A DNA stretch of 64,000 nucleotides from Chloroflexota bacterium (GTDB lineage: Bacteria; Chloroflexota; Anaerolineae; Aggregatilineales; Phototrophicaceae), in NCBI GenBank assembly GCA_026706455.1, contig JAPOYS010000129.1:24425-88424 (forward strand), written 5' to 3'. Position 1 is the first letter of the stretch. The number at the start of each line of letters is the position of its first letter. Below the pieces are notes generated by a model. It was not told where the DNA came from and searched no databases. It saw only the letters and a program-made list of their open reading frames with translations. The position numbers and the translations under genes were made by a program. Positions 41,174 through 51,111 of the stretch are shown here, piece after piece.

Positions 41174-41176
41174 CGC

Positions 41177-41617
41177 CTATTCGTTTGAGTAAAAGCCGAC
41201 CTTGTTGCCTTCGGTATCGCGCGCCCAGGCGACGAATCCGCCACCGGCGTTTTCGCCCAGCGCCGTCTTCGGCAGCAGGATTTCGCCGCCGGCTTCCGGC
41301 ACGCGAGCTAGCGCGGCATCCAAATCGCCCGTGATCGTGAAGTAAACCAGGGTGCCTTCGGTTGACGGGGTATAACCGTATTGCGGATTGTGGACCAGGC
41401 AGCCGCCAACTTGCCCGTCATGGGGAAAAACGCCGAGCATACTGCCCATCGTCTCACGCGTGTCGTTGATGAATAGTTGCTTGTCCAAGACCGTTTCGTA
41501 GAACTTGCGCGCGCGCTCAAAGTCTGCGACTGGAACCTCAAACCAATTGATTACGGACATATCGCTCTCCTCAAAGTTAATGCCAACGGCACAATGCAAA
41601 TCTAGGCATCTTAACAA
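41177..41617 (-). CDS. VOC/glyoxalase family protein
   Basis: NWFEVPVADFERARKFYETVLDKQL...GGGFVAWARDTEGNKVGFYS. Confidence 0.88.
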   Translation of the reverse strand: MLRCLDLHCAVGINFEESDMSVINWFEVPVADFERARKFYETVLDKQLFINDTRETMGSMLGVFPHDGQVGGCLVHNPQYGYTPSTEGTLVYFTITGDLDAALARVPEAGGEILLPKTALGENAGGGFVAWARDTEGNKVGFYSNE

Positions 41618-41676
41618 TTGTCCGCGGCCATACTGATTGCAATTGCGAAAGGAGCGCGGGGCAGGCGCCTGAAGCG

Positions 41677-42657
41677 CTATCGCTGGCTTTGCAGCTGAAC
41701 GTCTTCGTTTTCGGCCGCCGCCATCGCGTCGCCGGCGTCTTCGGCAATAGTCGACAGGCGTTGTCGCTGCAGCTGCTCGCTGCGCTCTAAACTGGCGTCG
41801 TCCTCAACCTCTTCAATGGCGTCCAGCAAATCATCATTGAGGCGCTGATTATAGAACTGCACTTCGTCCATCGCGTCGATGGTATCTTGCAGCTTGTCAA
41901 TCTCGTCCTTGATTTCAATGCTTAGGCGCTGGCCGCGGGTGCTGCCGGTGTCTTTCGTGCCGAGCAGCGACATCTGCGCGTACACGGTTCCCAGCGCGGC
42001 CAAGGTGCTTTCGAGGTGAATCTCGGCGCGCTTGATGGCGTGGGTGCCCGCCTTCAGCGTATTCTCTTGCTGCTGCAGGATTTCCAACTGGCGCATCCGA
42101 TCGCGGCGGGTCAGTTCATTTTTGTCGTTTTTGATCAGCCGCTTGACTTCGGCGATCTTGCGCGGCACATCTTGCAAATCACGGGCTGCGCGTTCATTGC
42201 CTTCAAAGAAGTCGATGCGGTTCGCCAGGTTGTACATGTGGGCGATCCAGTCGTTGATGTCGCTGATGAGCGTGCGCTTCCGCGTGCGCATGGCGCCGCG
42301 CGCGGCGTCCGCCAGCTTGAGCATATTGCGGCGGTATTCAAAGGCGTCGCGCAAGCGCTCGCGCGAGATTCGGTTGCGGATGTTGCGCAGGTCGTATTCG
42401 CGCTCGAAATCTTCCGCCAGCGCCTGTTCCGTCGCCTCCGGGTCGGTCAGCGTAGATGCGACCAGCACCGTCTCCGCCAAGCCGCCCAGGATGAGCCAGT
42501 ACCAGGGCTGCCATTCCATAAAGGGCAGGCTGACATCGCCTACGAACAAGAATAAAATGGCTGTCACCATGAGCGTGACGAGCGTCTCCCAGCGCAGCAG
42601 GGCGTTAGCCAGTAGCGTGCCGAAGACCTTCTGTCGAGCTTCGCTGTTGATGGTCAT
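41677..42657 (-). CDS. Membrane-anchored coiled-coil protein adjacent to pspA
   Basis: N-terminal hydrophobic segments (LVTLMVTAILFLFVG; WYWLILGGLAETVLVAS) followed by a long charged helical region. Confidence 0.6.
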   Translation of the reverse strand: MTINSEARQKVFGTLLANALLRWETLVTLMVTAILFLFVGDVSLPFMEWQPWYWLILGGLAETVLVASTLTDPEATEQALAEDFEREYDLRNIRNRISRERLRDAFEYRRNMLKLADAARGAMRTRKRTLISDINDWIAHMYNLANRIDFFEGNERAARDLQDVPRKIAEVKRLIKNDKNELTRRDRMRQLEILQQQENTLKAGTHAIKRAEIHLESTLAALGTVYAQMSLLGTKDTGSTRGQRLSIEIKDEIDKLQDTIDAMDEVQFYNQRLNDDLLDAIEEVEDDASLERSEQLQRQRLSTIAEDAGDAMAAAENEDVQLQSQR

Positions 42658-42776
42658 TTGCTTGACGATCCCTCATGCCCAAGGCGCCGCCTGCGCGGCT
42701 GTGCTGCAATTCGAATGCCGGAACCAGTCTGCTGAGTAGACGGACAGATCTCTTGGCATGACAGTCCGGACTCGCC

Positions 42777-43463
42777 TCAGTCGCGGCCCAGCAGACGCTG
42801 ACGGCGCTCTTCCAATTGCAATTCGACCTGTCCAATTCCGACCGTATCCTCGATTTGGTCGGAGAGCTTGGCGCTGGCCAGCTCGGCGCGCGCATCCTCC
42901 TGATCAATTTGCGAGTAGATGGAATCGAGCAGGCTGTCGATCTCTTGATCCCCCGAGGTATCGAGCTTGTCCATGCTCTTGAGCGTCTTGGACATGACCT
43001 TCTTCGTTTCCGCCAATTCGAGCAAGGAGCGCATTTTTTCGCGTTCCTGCTTGATGGTGGTCAAGCGCCCTTCCAGCTTGAGGCGCATATTCAACATGCC
43101 CTGATATTGCTCTTCCTGCGATTGCCATTGCTCGTAATATTCTTGCGCCAGCTCCTGCTTGGTGTTCAGTTCAGCTTGGGCGGCGGCCGCCAGGTCGTCT
43201 TTGCCGCGCAGGATCAGCGTGTCGATATCGCGATCCAGCTTATCCGACTGGTTCGAGAATTCTTCATACTTTCGCTTTAAGGTGCGGACCGAGCCGCCGA
43301 CCGTGGCCGCCGAATCCTCAAGCGCTTCCAGATTGCGCTCGACCTGCCGGATGTATTCATCCATGACTTTCAGCGAATTCGTCTCCAGCGCGCGGTCGAT
43401 CATACCGTGGAGGTTGGCGCTGAAAAGCGTTTGGACCTTCTGCAAAATGGATGGCATCTTCAC
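42777..43463 (-). CDS. pspA: PspA/IM30 family protein
   Basis: LFSANLHGMIDRALETNSLKVMDEYIRQVERNLEALEDSAATV and extended coiled coil; 228 aa. Confidence 0.88.
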   Translation of the reverse strand: MKMPSILQKVQTLFSANLHGMIDRALETNSLKVMDEYIRQVERNLEALEDSAATVGGSVRTLKRKYEEFSNQSDKLDRDIDTLILRGKDDLAAAAQAELNTKQELAQEYYEQWQSQEEQYQGMLNMRLKLEGRLTTIKQEREKMRSLLELAETKKVMSKTLKSMDKLDTSGDQEIDSLLDSIYSQIDQEDARAELASAKLSDQIEDTVGIGQVELQLEERRQRLLGRD

Positions 43464-43601
43464 GTTTTCCCTTTACTGAGTTTGACTTGGCAGGCGGCGG
43501 ATTTTAGCCAGTATAGCATAGGTCAAATTGGAATTTCAAAAGTCGATTCCGGTTGTATATTATTGTTTACGAGGGATTTGCGCGCGGGTTGCGCTGAAGG
43601 C

Positions 43602-44627
43602 TCAAGTCGCGCTGGGCATGCGCTGAATGGCCAGGAGATCAGAGAGGATGGCGCAGCCGGTTTCCAGCGGACCCGCGCCAGCGCCGATCAGCGTGATGTC
43701 CCCCATTAGGTCGGTCTTCAGGCTGATCGCGTTGGTCGATCCGCCAACGCCGGCCAAGGGCTCGTCCAGCGGCAAGCGCGTCGCTTTTACCGCGCCACCG
43801 TCGGGCCTGGCGCTGGCGATCAATTTGTAGCGCTGCCCGGCTGCGCGCGCCTCGGCGATGTCAGCGGCAGTGATTTCCGTTATACCGCTGACGTCCAGGT
43901 CGTCCAGCGCCAACGAGCGGCCGAAGAGGGCATTTGCCAATATCAAGACTTTGCCGGCCGCGTCCCAGCCCTCGACATCGCCGCTTGGATCGCTCTCGGC
44001 GTAGCCCAGCGCCTGCGCCTCGGAAAGCGCCTCGTCGTAGGACAAGCCCGCTTCCATCCGCGTCAGAATGTAGTTGGTCGTGCCGTTAAGGATGCCACGC
44101 GCGGACAGAATCTGGCAGCCAGCCAGCGCGTCGACCGCCAGCTGAATCGTGGGCGTGCCGGCCATCACGGTCGCTTCGTAGCGCATCTGCAGTCCCTTGG
44201 CGCGCGCCTTTGACTTCAGCCCGGCGTAATCCAAGGCGACCGGACCTTTGTTGGCCAGCACGAGATGCAAGCCCGCGTCAAGCGCGCGCCGACAGAAATC
44301 GAGGGCGGGCTGCGCCGTTTCCAGATTCGTCGGGCTCATTTCGACGAGCGCGTCGGCGTCGCCGGCCGCGATCATTTCATCGACTTCTAAGCCGCGGATC
44401 AGACCATCCTGTTCGGGATAGCTCGCGAAGCTGCCGGCCTGCGCCGCCTCCAGCAGTGATTGCAGCTCCAGCCCGGCTGCGTGATAGAGCGCGCCCTTGC
44501 TCGCCGTCGCGACGCCGATGATCTGGGCTGAGAAGTTCTCTTCCCGCAGGAGCTCCGCCGCCTTGTCTCGCAGGATCTGCGCGAAGCCCTGACCCACGAC
44601 GCCGAATCCAATCAGTATGAGCTTCAT
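43602..44627 (-). CDS. hom: Homoserine dehydrogenase
   Basis: GFGVVGQGFAQIL, VLANKGPVALDY, ATVMAGTPTIQLAVDALAGCQILSARGILNGTTNYILTRME, DVEGWDAAGKVLILAN. Confidence 0.93.
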   Translation of the reverse strand: MKLILIGFGVVGQGFAQILRDKAAELLREENFSAQIIGVATASKGALYHAAGLELQSLLEAAQAGSFASYPEQDGLIRGLEVDEMIAAGDADALVEMSPTNLETAQPALDFCRRALDAGLHLVLANKGPVALDYAGLKSKARAKGLQMRYEATVMAGTPTIQLAVDALAGCQILSARGILNGTTNYILTRMEAGLSYDEALSEAQALGYAESDPSGDVEGWDAAGKVLILANALFGRSLALDDLDVSGITEITAADIAEARAAGQRYKLIASARPDGGAVKATRLPLDEPLAGVGGSTNAISLKTDLMGDITLIGAGAGPLETGCAILSDLLAIQRMPSAT

Positions 44628-44753
44628 CGTCGTTTCCCATTCACCTCAATATGATTTCGCGCAACATGATACAACGGGCATTGTCAACCGGAACAGACTT
44701 GGTCGACGCCGGCTGGCTACATTATCTGTGAGCTTGCGCGTACGCTGGCTGCG

Positions 44754-45275
44754 CTAATTCGCCCGACTGAGCCCTTCGACAGCGGTAAGCGCCTTGTCGA
44801 CGCTTTCTTGCGGGCGCACGCCAATCTGCTGATCGACGAGAATGCCGCGCTCATCAATGACCCAGTAAGAACGCGTCGCCGAAATGGGCAGCTTGATGAA
44901 TAGCAGGTTGAAGCCCCATGCGTCCCAGGCGTCGAGCATCTTGTGATCGGGGTCGGAGAGCAGATCATATTGCAGGTTCTTGCGCTCTTTCCATTCAGCG
45001 AGCGTATCGACGCTGTCCGAACTGACGCCGAGGACGATGGCATTGTGTGATTCAATGCGCGGAAAGACATCGCGGAAGGAACAGGCTTGATTATTGCAAC
45101 CCATGGTATTGGCTTTGGGGAAGGCGAAGATGATCACGCGCGAGCCGCGATAATCGCTGAGTCGCACCGCCTGGCCGTTCTGATTCAGGAGTTCAAAGTC
45201 GGGCACAATTTCGCCGACGGAAGGCATATCTTCCGCTCCACCAACTGATACTGCCTTTCTTTCAGTATAACGCAC
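44754..45275 (-). CDS. bcp: Peroxiredoxin, BCP/PrxQ family
   Basis: VPDFELLNQNGQAVRLSDYRGSRVIIFAFPKANTMGCNNQACSFRD; peroxidatic Cys present. Confidence 0.9.
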   Translation of the reverse strand: MRYTERKAVSVGGAEDMPSVGEIVPDFELLNQNGQAVRLSDYRGSRVIIFAFPKANTMGCNNQACSFRDVFPRIESHNAIVLGVSSDSVDTLAEWKERKNLQYDLLSDPDHKMLDAWDAWGFNLLFIKLPISATRSYWVIDERGILVDQQIGVRPQESVDKALTAVEGLSRAN

Positions 45276-45322
45276 ATCAAGTACGGTAGGCCGTCATGCT
45301 TCAACGGAGGCGTCGTCTCGCC

Positions 45323-47362
45323 TCACTGACCGACGATCCCGTGTTCGGCGTCTTCTTCGCGCGCGACCCGCTGGCCCTCGGCGATGTCGACGCGGCTGAG
45401 CAGATAGCCGCCGAGCACAAAGAGCAGGATCAAACTGAGGATGGCGGGCCGGCTGCTGCCGAGCGCGATGCCGGCGAAGGCGAAAATCAACGGACCAATG
45501 ATTGCCGCGAACTTCTCCATGATGCTGTAGAAGCCGAAGAATTCGCCGCTCTTGGCGGAGGGGCACAAGCTGGCGTACAGGCTGCGGCTCAGCGCTTGGC
45601 TGCCGCCTTGCACCATCGCCACCAGCAGGGCAAGCATCCAGAATTCGAGCGTGGCGTTGAGGACGAAGCCCCAGCAGGCGACGATGCAATAGACGAAGAT
45701 TGACAGGAGGATGCTGCGGCGCGTATCCAGCCAATTCGACATGCCCACGAAGCGCGAGCGCAGCAGCCGCGCGGCCGCCAGCGCCAGGACTTCAAAGGCG
45801 ACGATGATCAAGGCGATGGTCGGCAGGCTGCTCTGGCGCTTTGGCGGCAAGACCTCGAGCTGCGAGATAGCGATGACGTTGCCCTTAGCATTTTCAGTTT
45901 CCTCCGAAATGTTGCTGATCTCGAGCCGGTGCAGCCCGGCTTCGGCGATTTCGAGCGTCGCGGTTTCGCCGTAGCGGACGGTCTCGCTGTAGGTGTCAAT
46001 CATGAGCGGCTGGCCGTCATCTGACAATAGTACGGCGCCGTCAAGCTCAAATCCAATAGGACCGCCGTCCGGCGCCAAGTGATAGGTGATCTCGATGTGG
46101 CCTCCGTTGAAGGCGAAATACTGCGCGGCGGACGGGTCGTCGCTGCGCAGATACGAGAGATCAGCTGGGCGGCCCGTCAGGATCGTGGTCAGCCGCCCGA
46201 GGATGTCGTCGCCGACGAGCGCGTCGCCGGAGACGATGACCTGGCTCCAGGCGCCGTCCAGCTCGAAGGCGCCGCCGTCCAAAGGATAGAGGCCTTCGCC
46301 GACGTAGTCGCCTTCCGGCTGGTAGGGCTCGGGCGGCGCGCCGCTGACATCGGCCGGCAGCGCGCTAAGCAAATACAGTCCGAGCAAGGGCAGGCAAATC
46401 GCATTGATTAGGATGAAGGCGAGATAGAAGGGAGCGCGGGCGTCGTTATGCGCCGGCAGGCGGCCGAAGATGATGCTGAAGGGGATGCCGGCGAATTGCA
46501 CCATTAGGATAGCCAGCACCAACTCTTCCAAGCCGAAGCCCAATTCCGCGCCGTAAATCGCGGCCACCGCAATAATTGTGCCGATGGCGTCGTTGTAGAT
46601 CAGGAAGGCGACTAGATACTTGAATAGTTCTCGATATTTCTTGATATTGCCGAAGGTCTGGCGCAACCGCCGCAGGCTGACGCCCAGCACGTTTTCACCC
46701 CGTTTTCGCGCTGTGGTCACCGATGGCGGTTCCGGAATATGGCGAAGGACTGGCAGAGAGAAAACCAGCCACCAGATGGCGACGCTCAGGAATGAAAGGC
46801 GAATGCCGGCGTTGTCAAAGACGCTGTCGGGAATGAAGAGGTACATGGCCACATTGATGGCGAGCAAGATGCCGCCGCCAAGATAACCCAGCGCATAGCC
46901 GCGCGTCGAAACCCAGTCGCGGTCTTCCGGCCGCGCGATGTGGGGCAGCAGGGCATCGTAGAATATGATTGAGCCGCCGAATCCGATCCGCCCGAGGATG
47001 AATACCAGCGATGCCAGCAGCCAATCGCCCGTGCTGACGAAAAGCAGCAAGCCCGTTCCTAATACGCCGGCGCCGATGAATATGGCGAGGAAGCGCTTCT
47101 TGTTGCGCATGACATCAGAAATCGTGCCGAGAATCGGCGAGAGGATCGCCAAGACGAAGAGCGAAAAGCTGAGGGTCAGCGACCAATAGGCGGTTGCCGT
47201 AGCTTCGCTGGGCAAGGTGCTGCCGGCGACGGCGCTGTAATAGATTGGCAAGAGGCTGGCGAGAATGGTGGTGGCGAATGCGGAGTTTGCCCAGTCGTAC
47301 ATCGCCCAGGCCTTGATGCGCCGTTTGTAAGTGGCTTCGTCGGGCCGCCCGTTTCCTGCCAT
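45323..47362 (-). CDS. MFS transporter, UMF1/Atg22-like, with large inserted soluble domain
   Basis: KAWAMYDWANSAFATTILASLLPIYYSAV; LSPILGTISDVMRNKKRFL; ~200 aa hydrophilic insert (DVSGAPPEPYQPEGDYVG...LEVLPPKRQ); C-terminal VQGGSQALSRSLYASLCPSAKSGEFFGFYSIMEKFAAIIGPL. Confidence 0.88.
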   Translation of the reverse strand: MAGNGRPDEATYKRRIKAWAMYDWANSAFATTILASLLPIYYSAVAGSTLPSEATATAYWSLTLSFSLFVLAILSPILGTISDVMRNKKRFLAIFIGAGVLGTGLLLFVSTGDWLLASLVFILGRIGFGGSIIFYDALLPHIARPEDRDWVSTRGYALGYLGGGILLAINVAMYLFIPDSVFDNAGIRLSFLSVAIWWLVFSLPVLRHIPEPPSVTTARKRGENVLGVSLRRLRQTFGNIKKYRELFKYLVAFLIYNDAIGTIIAVAAIYGAELGFGLEELVLAILMVQFAGIPFSIIFGRLPAHNDARAPFYLAFILINAICLPLLGLYLLSALPADVSGAPPEPYQPEGDYVGEGLYPLDGGAFELDGAWSQVIVSGDALVGDDILGRLTTILTGRPADLSYLRSDDPSAAQYFAFNGGHIEITYHLAPDGGPIGFELDGAVLLSDDGQPLMIDTYSETVRYGETATLEIAEAGLHRLEISNISEETENAKGNVIAISQLEVLPPKRQSSLPTIALIIVAFEVLALAAARLLRSRFVGMSNWLDTRRSILLSIFVYCIVACWGFVLNATLEFWMLALLVAMVQGGSQALSRSLYASLCPSAKSGEFFGFYSIMEKFAAIIGPLIFAFAGIALGSSRPAILSLILLFVLGGYLLSRVDIAEGQRVAREEDAEHGIVGQ

Positions 47363-47580
47363 GGCTTGGCGCCTTCCATTGCTCGTCGTCTTGCCCTTAA
47401 AGATACCTCGAGAGAGAAAGCGCGTCTGCCCTCTGGCCGCCATTATTGGGCGCTGCTGGCTGCGCTCGCCGCGTCTCTTCTCAAATTGAATCAGACTGGG
47501 CGACCATGTATACTGAAGCGCCGAATTTGTGAACCATAGGCGCCGCGTAAATTGGCGTAGCGCGCTGGACACAGAGTCAA

Positions 47581-49434
47581 ATGACAGTTGGCGGCGCAAT
47601 TCGCAAGACCCACGATCCCGGGCTTTTGCTCGTCCTGTTGCTGAGCCTATTTAACGCCGTACCATTGGCGAGCAATCCTGGCCTGCCTGACGGCGCGGAA
47701 ACGCTAACGCACAGCCTGCGCTGGCTCATGCTCGGGACTTTGCTGGTTTGCGCTGGCGGCATGTATCTGTTCTGCCGCCGCCGAAGCGGAGGCCTGGGCG
47801 CGGTCATCGCCGCCCTTGTCTACGTTTACAGTCCGTACATTATGCACTCGCTGCCTTATGCCCGCGGCGCCTTTCCTGAGTTGCTCGCCTTCGCCTTGTT
47901 TCCACTCCTGCTATGGCGCATTGACGCGCTGCGCGACAGGCCAAGCGGCGCGAATTTCGCCGCGGTATTTGCGCTGGCGACCGCTCTTGTCAGCGCCGAC
48001 TATTTGACGTCGCTGATGCTAACCGTGATCATCAGCGCCTGGCTGAGCTTCGAGACGGCGGTTCAGCGCTTCAACCGCGAAGCTGGCCAGGTGGATACGC
48101 GAACAGGCGCGCTGGCGCTTGCTGCGCTGCTGCTGGGCGTACTGGGCGCGGCGACGTTCTGGCTGCCGGCCTTGCTGGAAAGCGCTTCGGTACTCGCGGA
48201 CGCCTTCGCCGCGGTCGTCCCGCTGGAGTTGAGCCGCCAATTCGCGCCCATGGACCAGCTGCTTTCAGCGCCGCCTATCCAGGACGCGAGCGCGATCAAT
48301 GGCTTGCGCGAGTTCAGGCTGCTGGGCGCCGCGCAATGGATTGCCGCCTTGATCGGCGCGGGCGGCGCCTTGCGGCTGTACATCGTGGGATATCGCACGC
48401 GCCATCCGCAAGCCTTTCTAGGCGTCGCCTTCTTTGCAATGCTGGCGCTTACGTTGATATTTCTAATGACGCCGTCCGCGGGCGAAATGTGGATGGGCTT
48501 AGGCTTTCACCGGCGCTTGCCGTTTCCCGCGCATCTCTTGGGTCCGACGGCAGCCTGTCTCGCAATCGTCGCCAGCGCGAACGGATTCTGGCTGGAAAGG
48601 CTGGAAGCGCGCTATCGGATCGGCATGGTCGCGCTCGCCGTCGCTTTGCCGATCGTCACTGCTCTGCCCTTGCTATTCGTGCCGGAATGGCGACACCCGA
48701 GTCTGGACACATCGGCCGGCGGGTTCATTCCGCGCGACTTACTTTCGCTCCCGGCGGCGCGCGCTGCCGGGCATGTGGTGTCAGCGTTTTCGGTCGCGAT
48801 TCTGTGTTATGTCATCTGGCGCTTGCGCAATCGAGAGCGGATGGTCCGGCCCTACTGGTCAGTTCCTTCTCTATCAACTGCAAGCTGCTACGGTATTCTG
48901 CTGGGCGCGGGCATCGCCTTGTTGACCTTTGCCGTAACGTTCCGCGAAGGGATCGCCTGGTTGAAGTCGCCGCCCGGCGTCGCATTGCCCGCGCAGGTCC
49001 GGCGCGCGGATATATTTGAAGGCGGTCTGCAGCTGATCGGTTATGACCTGGGCAGCGGCAGCTTGCGAGCCGGCGACGCGCTCAGCGTTGCGGCCTATTG
49101 GCATGCCCCCGAAGAGACAGATGCCTATCATTCGAGTTTCTTGCAGCTTTCCAGCCGTGGGTCGCCGCAGGTTCAGTTCGAGAAGCCGCGCGCCGGCTCT
49201 CATGACTGGCGCGAGTCATGGCGCGCGCAGGGATACTTCGTCGATCGTTATGAATGGGCGCTCCCAAACGATCTCCCAGTGGGCGAATACGATCTCTTCA
49301 TCGGTTTGTTCGGTTGCGGGCGGACGCCAACGATTGACTGCGGAAAGGGTCCTCCGTCAACGGCAGTTGACGAAGACGGCGCCGCGATCGGAGACAGAAT
49401 TCGACTGGCCTCCATTCGAGTCGAAGCGCGCTAG
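47581..49434 (+). CDS. Large multi-pass membrane protein with C-terminal soluble domain
   Basis: Multiple TM segments; GGLGAVIAALVYVYSPYIMHSLPYARGAFPELLAFALFPLLLWRID resembles membrane glycosyltransferase/YfhO-like proteins. Confidence 0.6.
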   Translation: MTVGGAIRKTHDPGLLLVLLLSLFNAVPLASNPGLPDGAETLTHSLRWLMLGTLLVCAGGMYLFCRRRSGGLGAVIAALVYVYSPYIMHSLPYARGAFPELLAFALFPLLLWRIDALRDRPSGANFAAVFALATALVSADYLTSLMLTVIISAWLSFETAVQRFNREAGQVDTRTGALALAALLLGVLGAATFWLPALLESASVLADAFAAVVPLELSRQFAPMDQLLSAPPIQDASAINGLREFRLLGAAQWIAALIGAGGALRLYIVGYRTRHPQAFLGVAFFAMLALTLIFLMTPSAGEMWMGLGFHRRLPFPAHLLGPTAACLAIVASANGFWLERLEARYRIGMVALAVALPIVTALPLLFVPEWRHPSLDTSAGGFIPRDLLSLPAARAAGHVVSAFSVAILCYVIWRLRNRERMVRPYWSVPSLSTASCYGILLGAGIALLTFAVTFREGIAWLKSPPGVALPAQVRRADIFEGGLQLIGYDLGSGSLRAGDALSVAAYWHAPEETDAYHSSFLQLSSRGSPQVQFEKPRAGSHDWRESWRAQGYFVDRYEWALPNDLPVGEYDLFIGLFGCGRTPTIDCGKGPPSTAVDEDGAAIGDRIRLASIRVEAR

Positions 49435-50915
49435 TAGCCGCCGGCCGGATCGGGATAGGCATGACCGCCGCCGTAGCTGAACGATGGCGTGGGCGTCGGT
49501 CGCGGCGGCAAGGGCACGCGATAATCAATGGGCAGCGAGCCGATCACCGATTTTGTCGCCAGCGTGAAAAGCGCCATCCAGCCGCTGAGGCCGTCAACGC
49601 TTACTTTGACCCAGGGGCTGTAGGGGCTGCGCGCGAGCAGATGCAGCGGCGTCCCGTATGGCAGGGTGCGCTTAATGCGGAAAGCCGTATCGGGCGCTTC
49701 CCGCAGGTTGCCGCCGGCCGCCACATTAACCGACGCCGAACGGGCATGGATGCCTAGTCGTTGGGGCGGCTCAGGCGTCTCATCATACACCTTGCGGATT
49801 TCGCCCAAGCGGCGCGCCAGCAGCTCGGCGCTCATCCAGCCGGTTTCGCCATTGCCAAGCCGGATATGCAGCCACTGGCTGTCCCGGCTGATCCCCAAAA
49901 CACTCATCGTTTCGCCGGCCGGCACTTGATACAACAGGCGCGAGTTGATGTCGGGAGAAACACGCATGTTTACGCCACCCTGCGTCTGCGCGAAACCGGG
50001 CTGGGGTATCGGCACGGGCCGCTCGAACAGCAATATGGGCAGATCTTCGATCAGTTCATATTCGAGCAAGCCTGGTATGCCGGGCGGACCGGCCGGGCGG
50101 GTCCAATCGCCGGGCTTATAGCGCAGCGCGAGTTGCTGCCCGACATTCAATGCCGCCGACTGACCAAAAGCGGTCAGGACGATCTGCCCTTCAAAGGCGA
50201 TGAATTTGGTCGCGTGGTTCTGCGTCAGCACGATCAGCGTCCCGTTGATTTGTGCCGCTACGCCGTTGATATGCAAGCGGGCGGTCTGGCCGTACAAGCT
50301 TTGCAAGACCAGTACGCCATTTCCTGGAGCAGCGGAGCAATCGGCGGGCATTATGCCGCTTTCCACCGTCAATGAACGCCAGCGGGCGCCGCCGCTTTCG
50401 GATGATGCCCGGTGCTGGATCCGTACGCTGCCGATTAACAGGGCGTCGATCGAAAGTGTTTCCTCCAGCCGCAGCCAGACAAGCCCGATGCCGGGGCCGT
50501 CTGCGGTCGCTGGGATTTCTAGGGAGTCTACTCGAGCCGCTTCGATAAGGGCGCCCGGGGCGCGTAAGTCGTCCACCGGCGGTTCGACGATTGGGGGAAG
50601 CCCGCCGGTGCAGAAGTGGCCATCGGGTCCCGCCAGACATTGGTCGCTGGCCTCGCTATAGAGTTTGCCCAATTCCGGCGGGCAGCCGGCGCTCGCGTCA
50701 GCCAAGCGTTCCAATTGATCATTCACAGTTGGAGTTGAAATGGGGAGGAGACGCGCGGCTGTCGGCACCAGCGTCGGTTCCGCTGTCGGCGTCACGTAGA
50801 TGACGTGGGCTGTTGCTGGCGGCGCGTCCGCGAGGCCCCGCCGCGTCATTCTGGTCGGCGAACAGGCGACGCAGAACATGGCTATCAGCAGCGACCCAGC
50901 GATGCGCGCTTTCAT
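49431..50915 (-). CDS. Lipoprotein with FecR-like segment and two SH3b domains
   Basis: Lipobox-like LLIAMFCVAC; INGTLIVLTQNHATKFIAFEGQIVLTAFGQSAALNVGQQLALR; SH3b GVNMRVSPDINSRLLYQVPAGETMSVLG... and AGGNLREAPDTAFRIKRTLPYGTPLHLLA. Confidence 0.7.
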   Translation of the reverse strand: MKARIAGSLLIAMFCVACSPTRMTRRGLADAPPATAHVIYVTPTAEPTLVPTAARLLPISTPTVNDQLERLADASAGCPPELGKLYSEASDQCLAGPDGHFCTGGLPPIVEPPVDDLRAPGALIEAARVDSLEIPATADGPGIGLVWLRLEETLSIDALLIGSVRIQHRASSESGGARWRSLTVESGIMPADCSAAPGNGVLVLQSLYGQTARLHINGVAAQINGTLIVLTQNHATKFIAFEGQIVLTAFGQSAALNVGQQLALRYKPGDWTRPAGPPGIPGLLEYELIEDLPILLFERPVPIPQPGFAQTQGGVNMRVSPDINSRLLYQVPAGETMSVLGISRDSQWLHIRLGNGETGWMSAELLARRLGEIRKVYDETPEPPQRLGIHARSASVNVAAGGNLREAPDTAFRIKRTLPYGTPLHLLARSPYSPWVKVSVDGLSGWMALFTLATKSVIGSLPIDYRVPLPPRPTPTPSFSYGGGHAYPDPAGGY

Positions 50916-51111
50916 CCGAATCAGGCCAGCTCAGTAATCAAGACTAACGCGCCGCGCGGCCGAAAATTGGGGAGACGCGGCTTGCGCCCAACAGATTGCC
51001 GGGGGCGGATGCAATGCCAGATCGCGACGTGAGACGCCGGCTACGGTGCTTTTGGTCGCCCGATCTCCCGGCTGTTCACGCGCTGATGCGGACCTCATGC
51101 GGCGATCGCCC

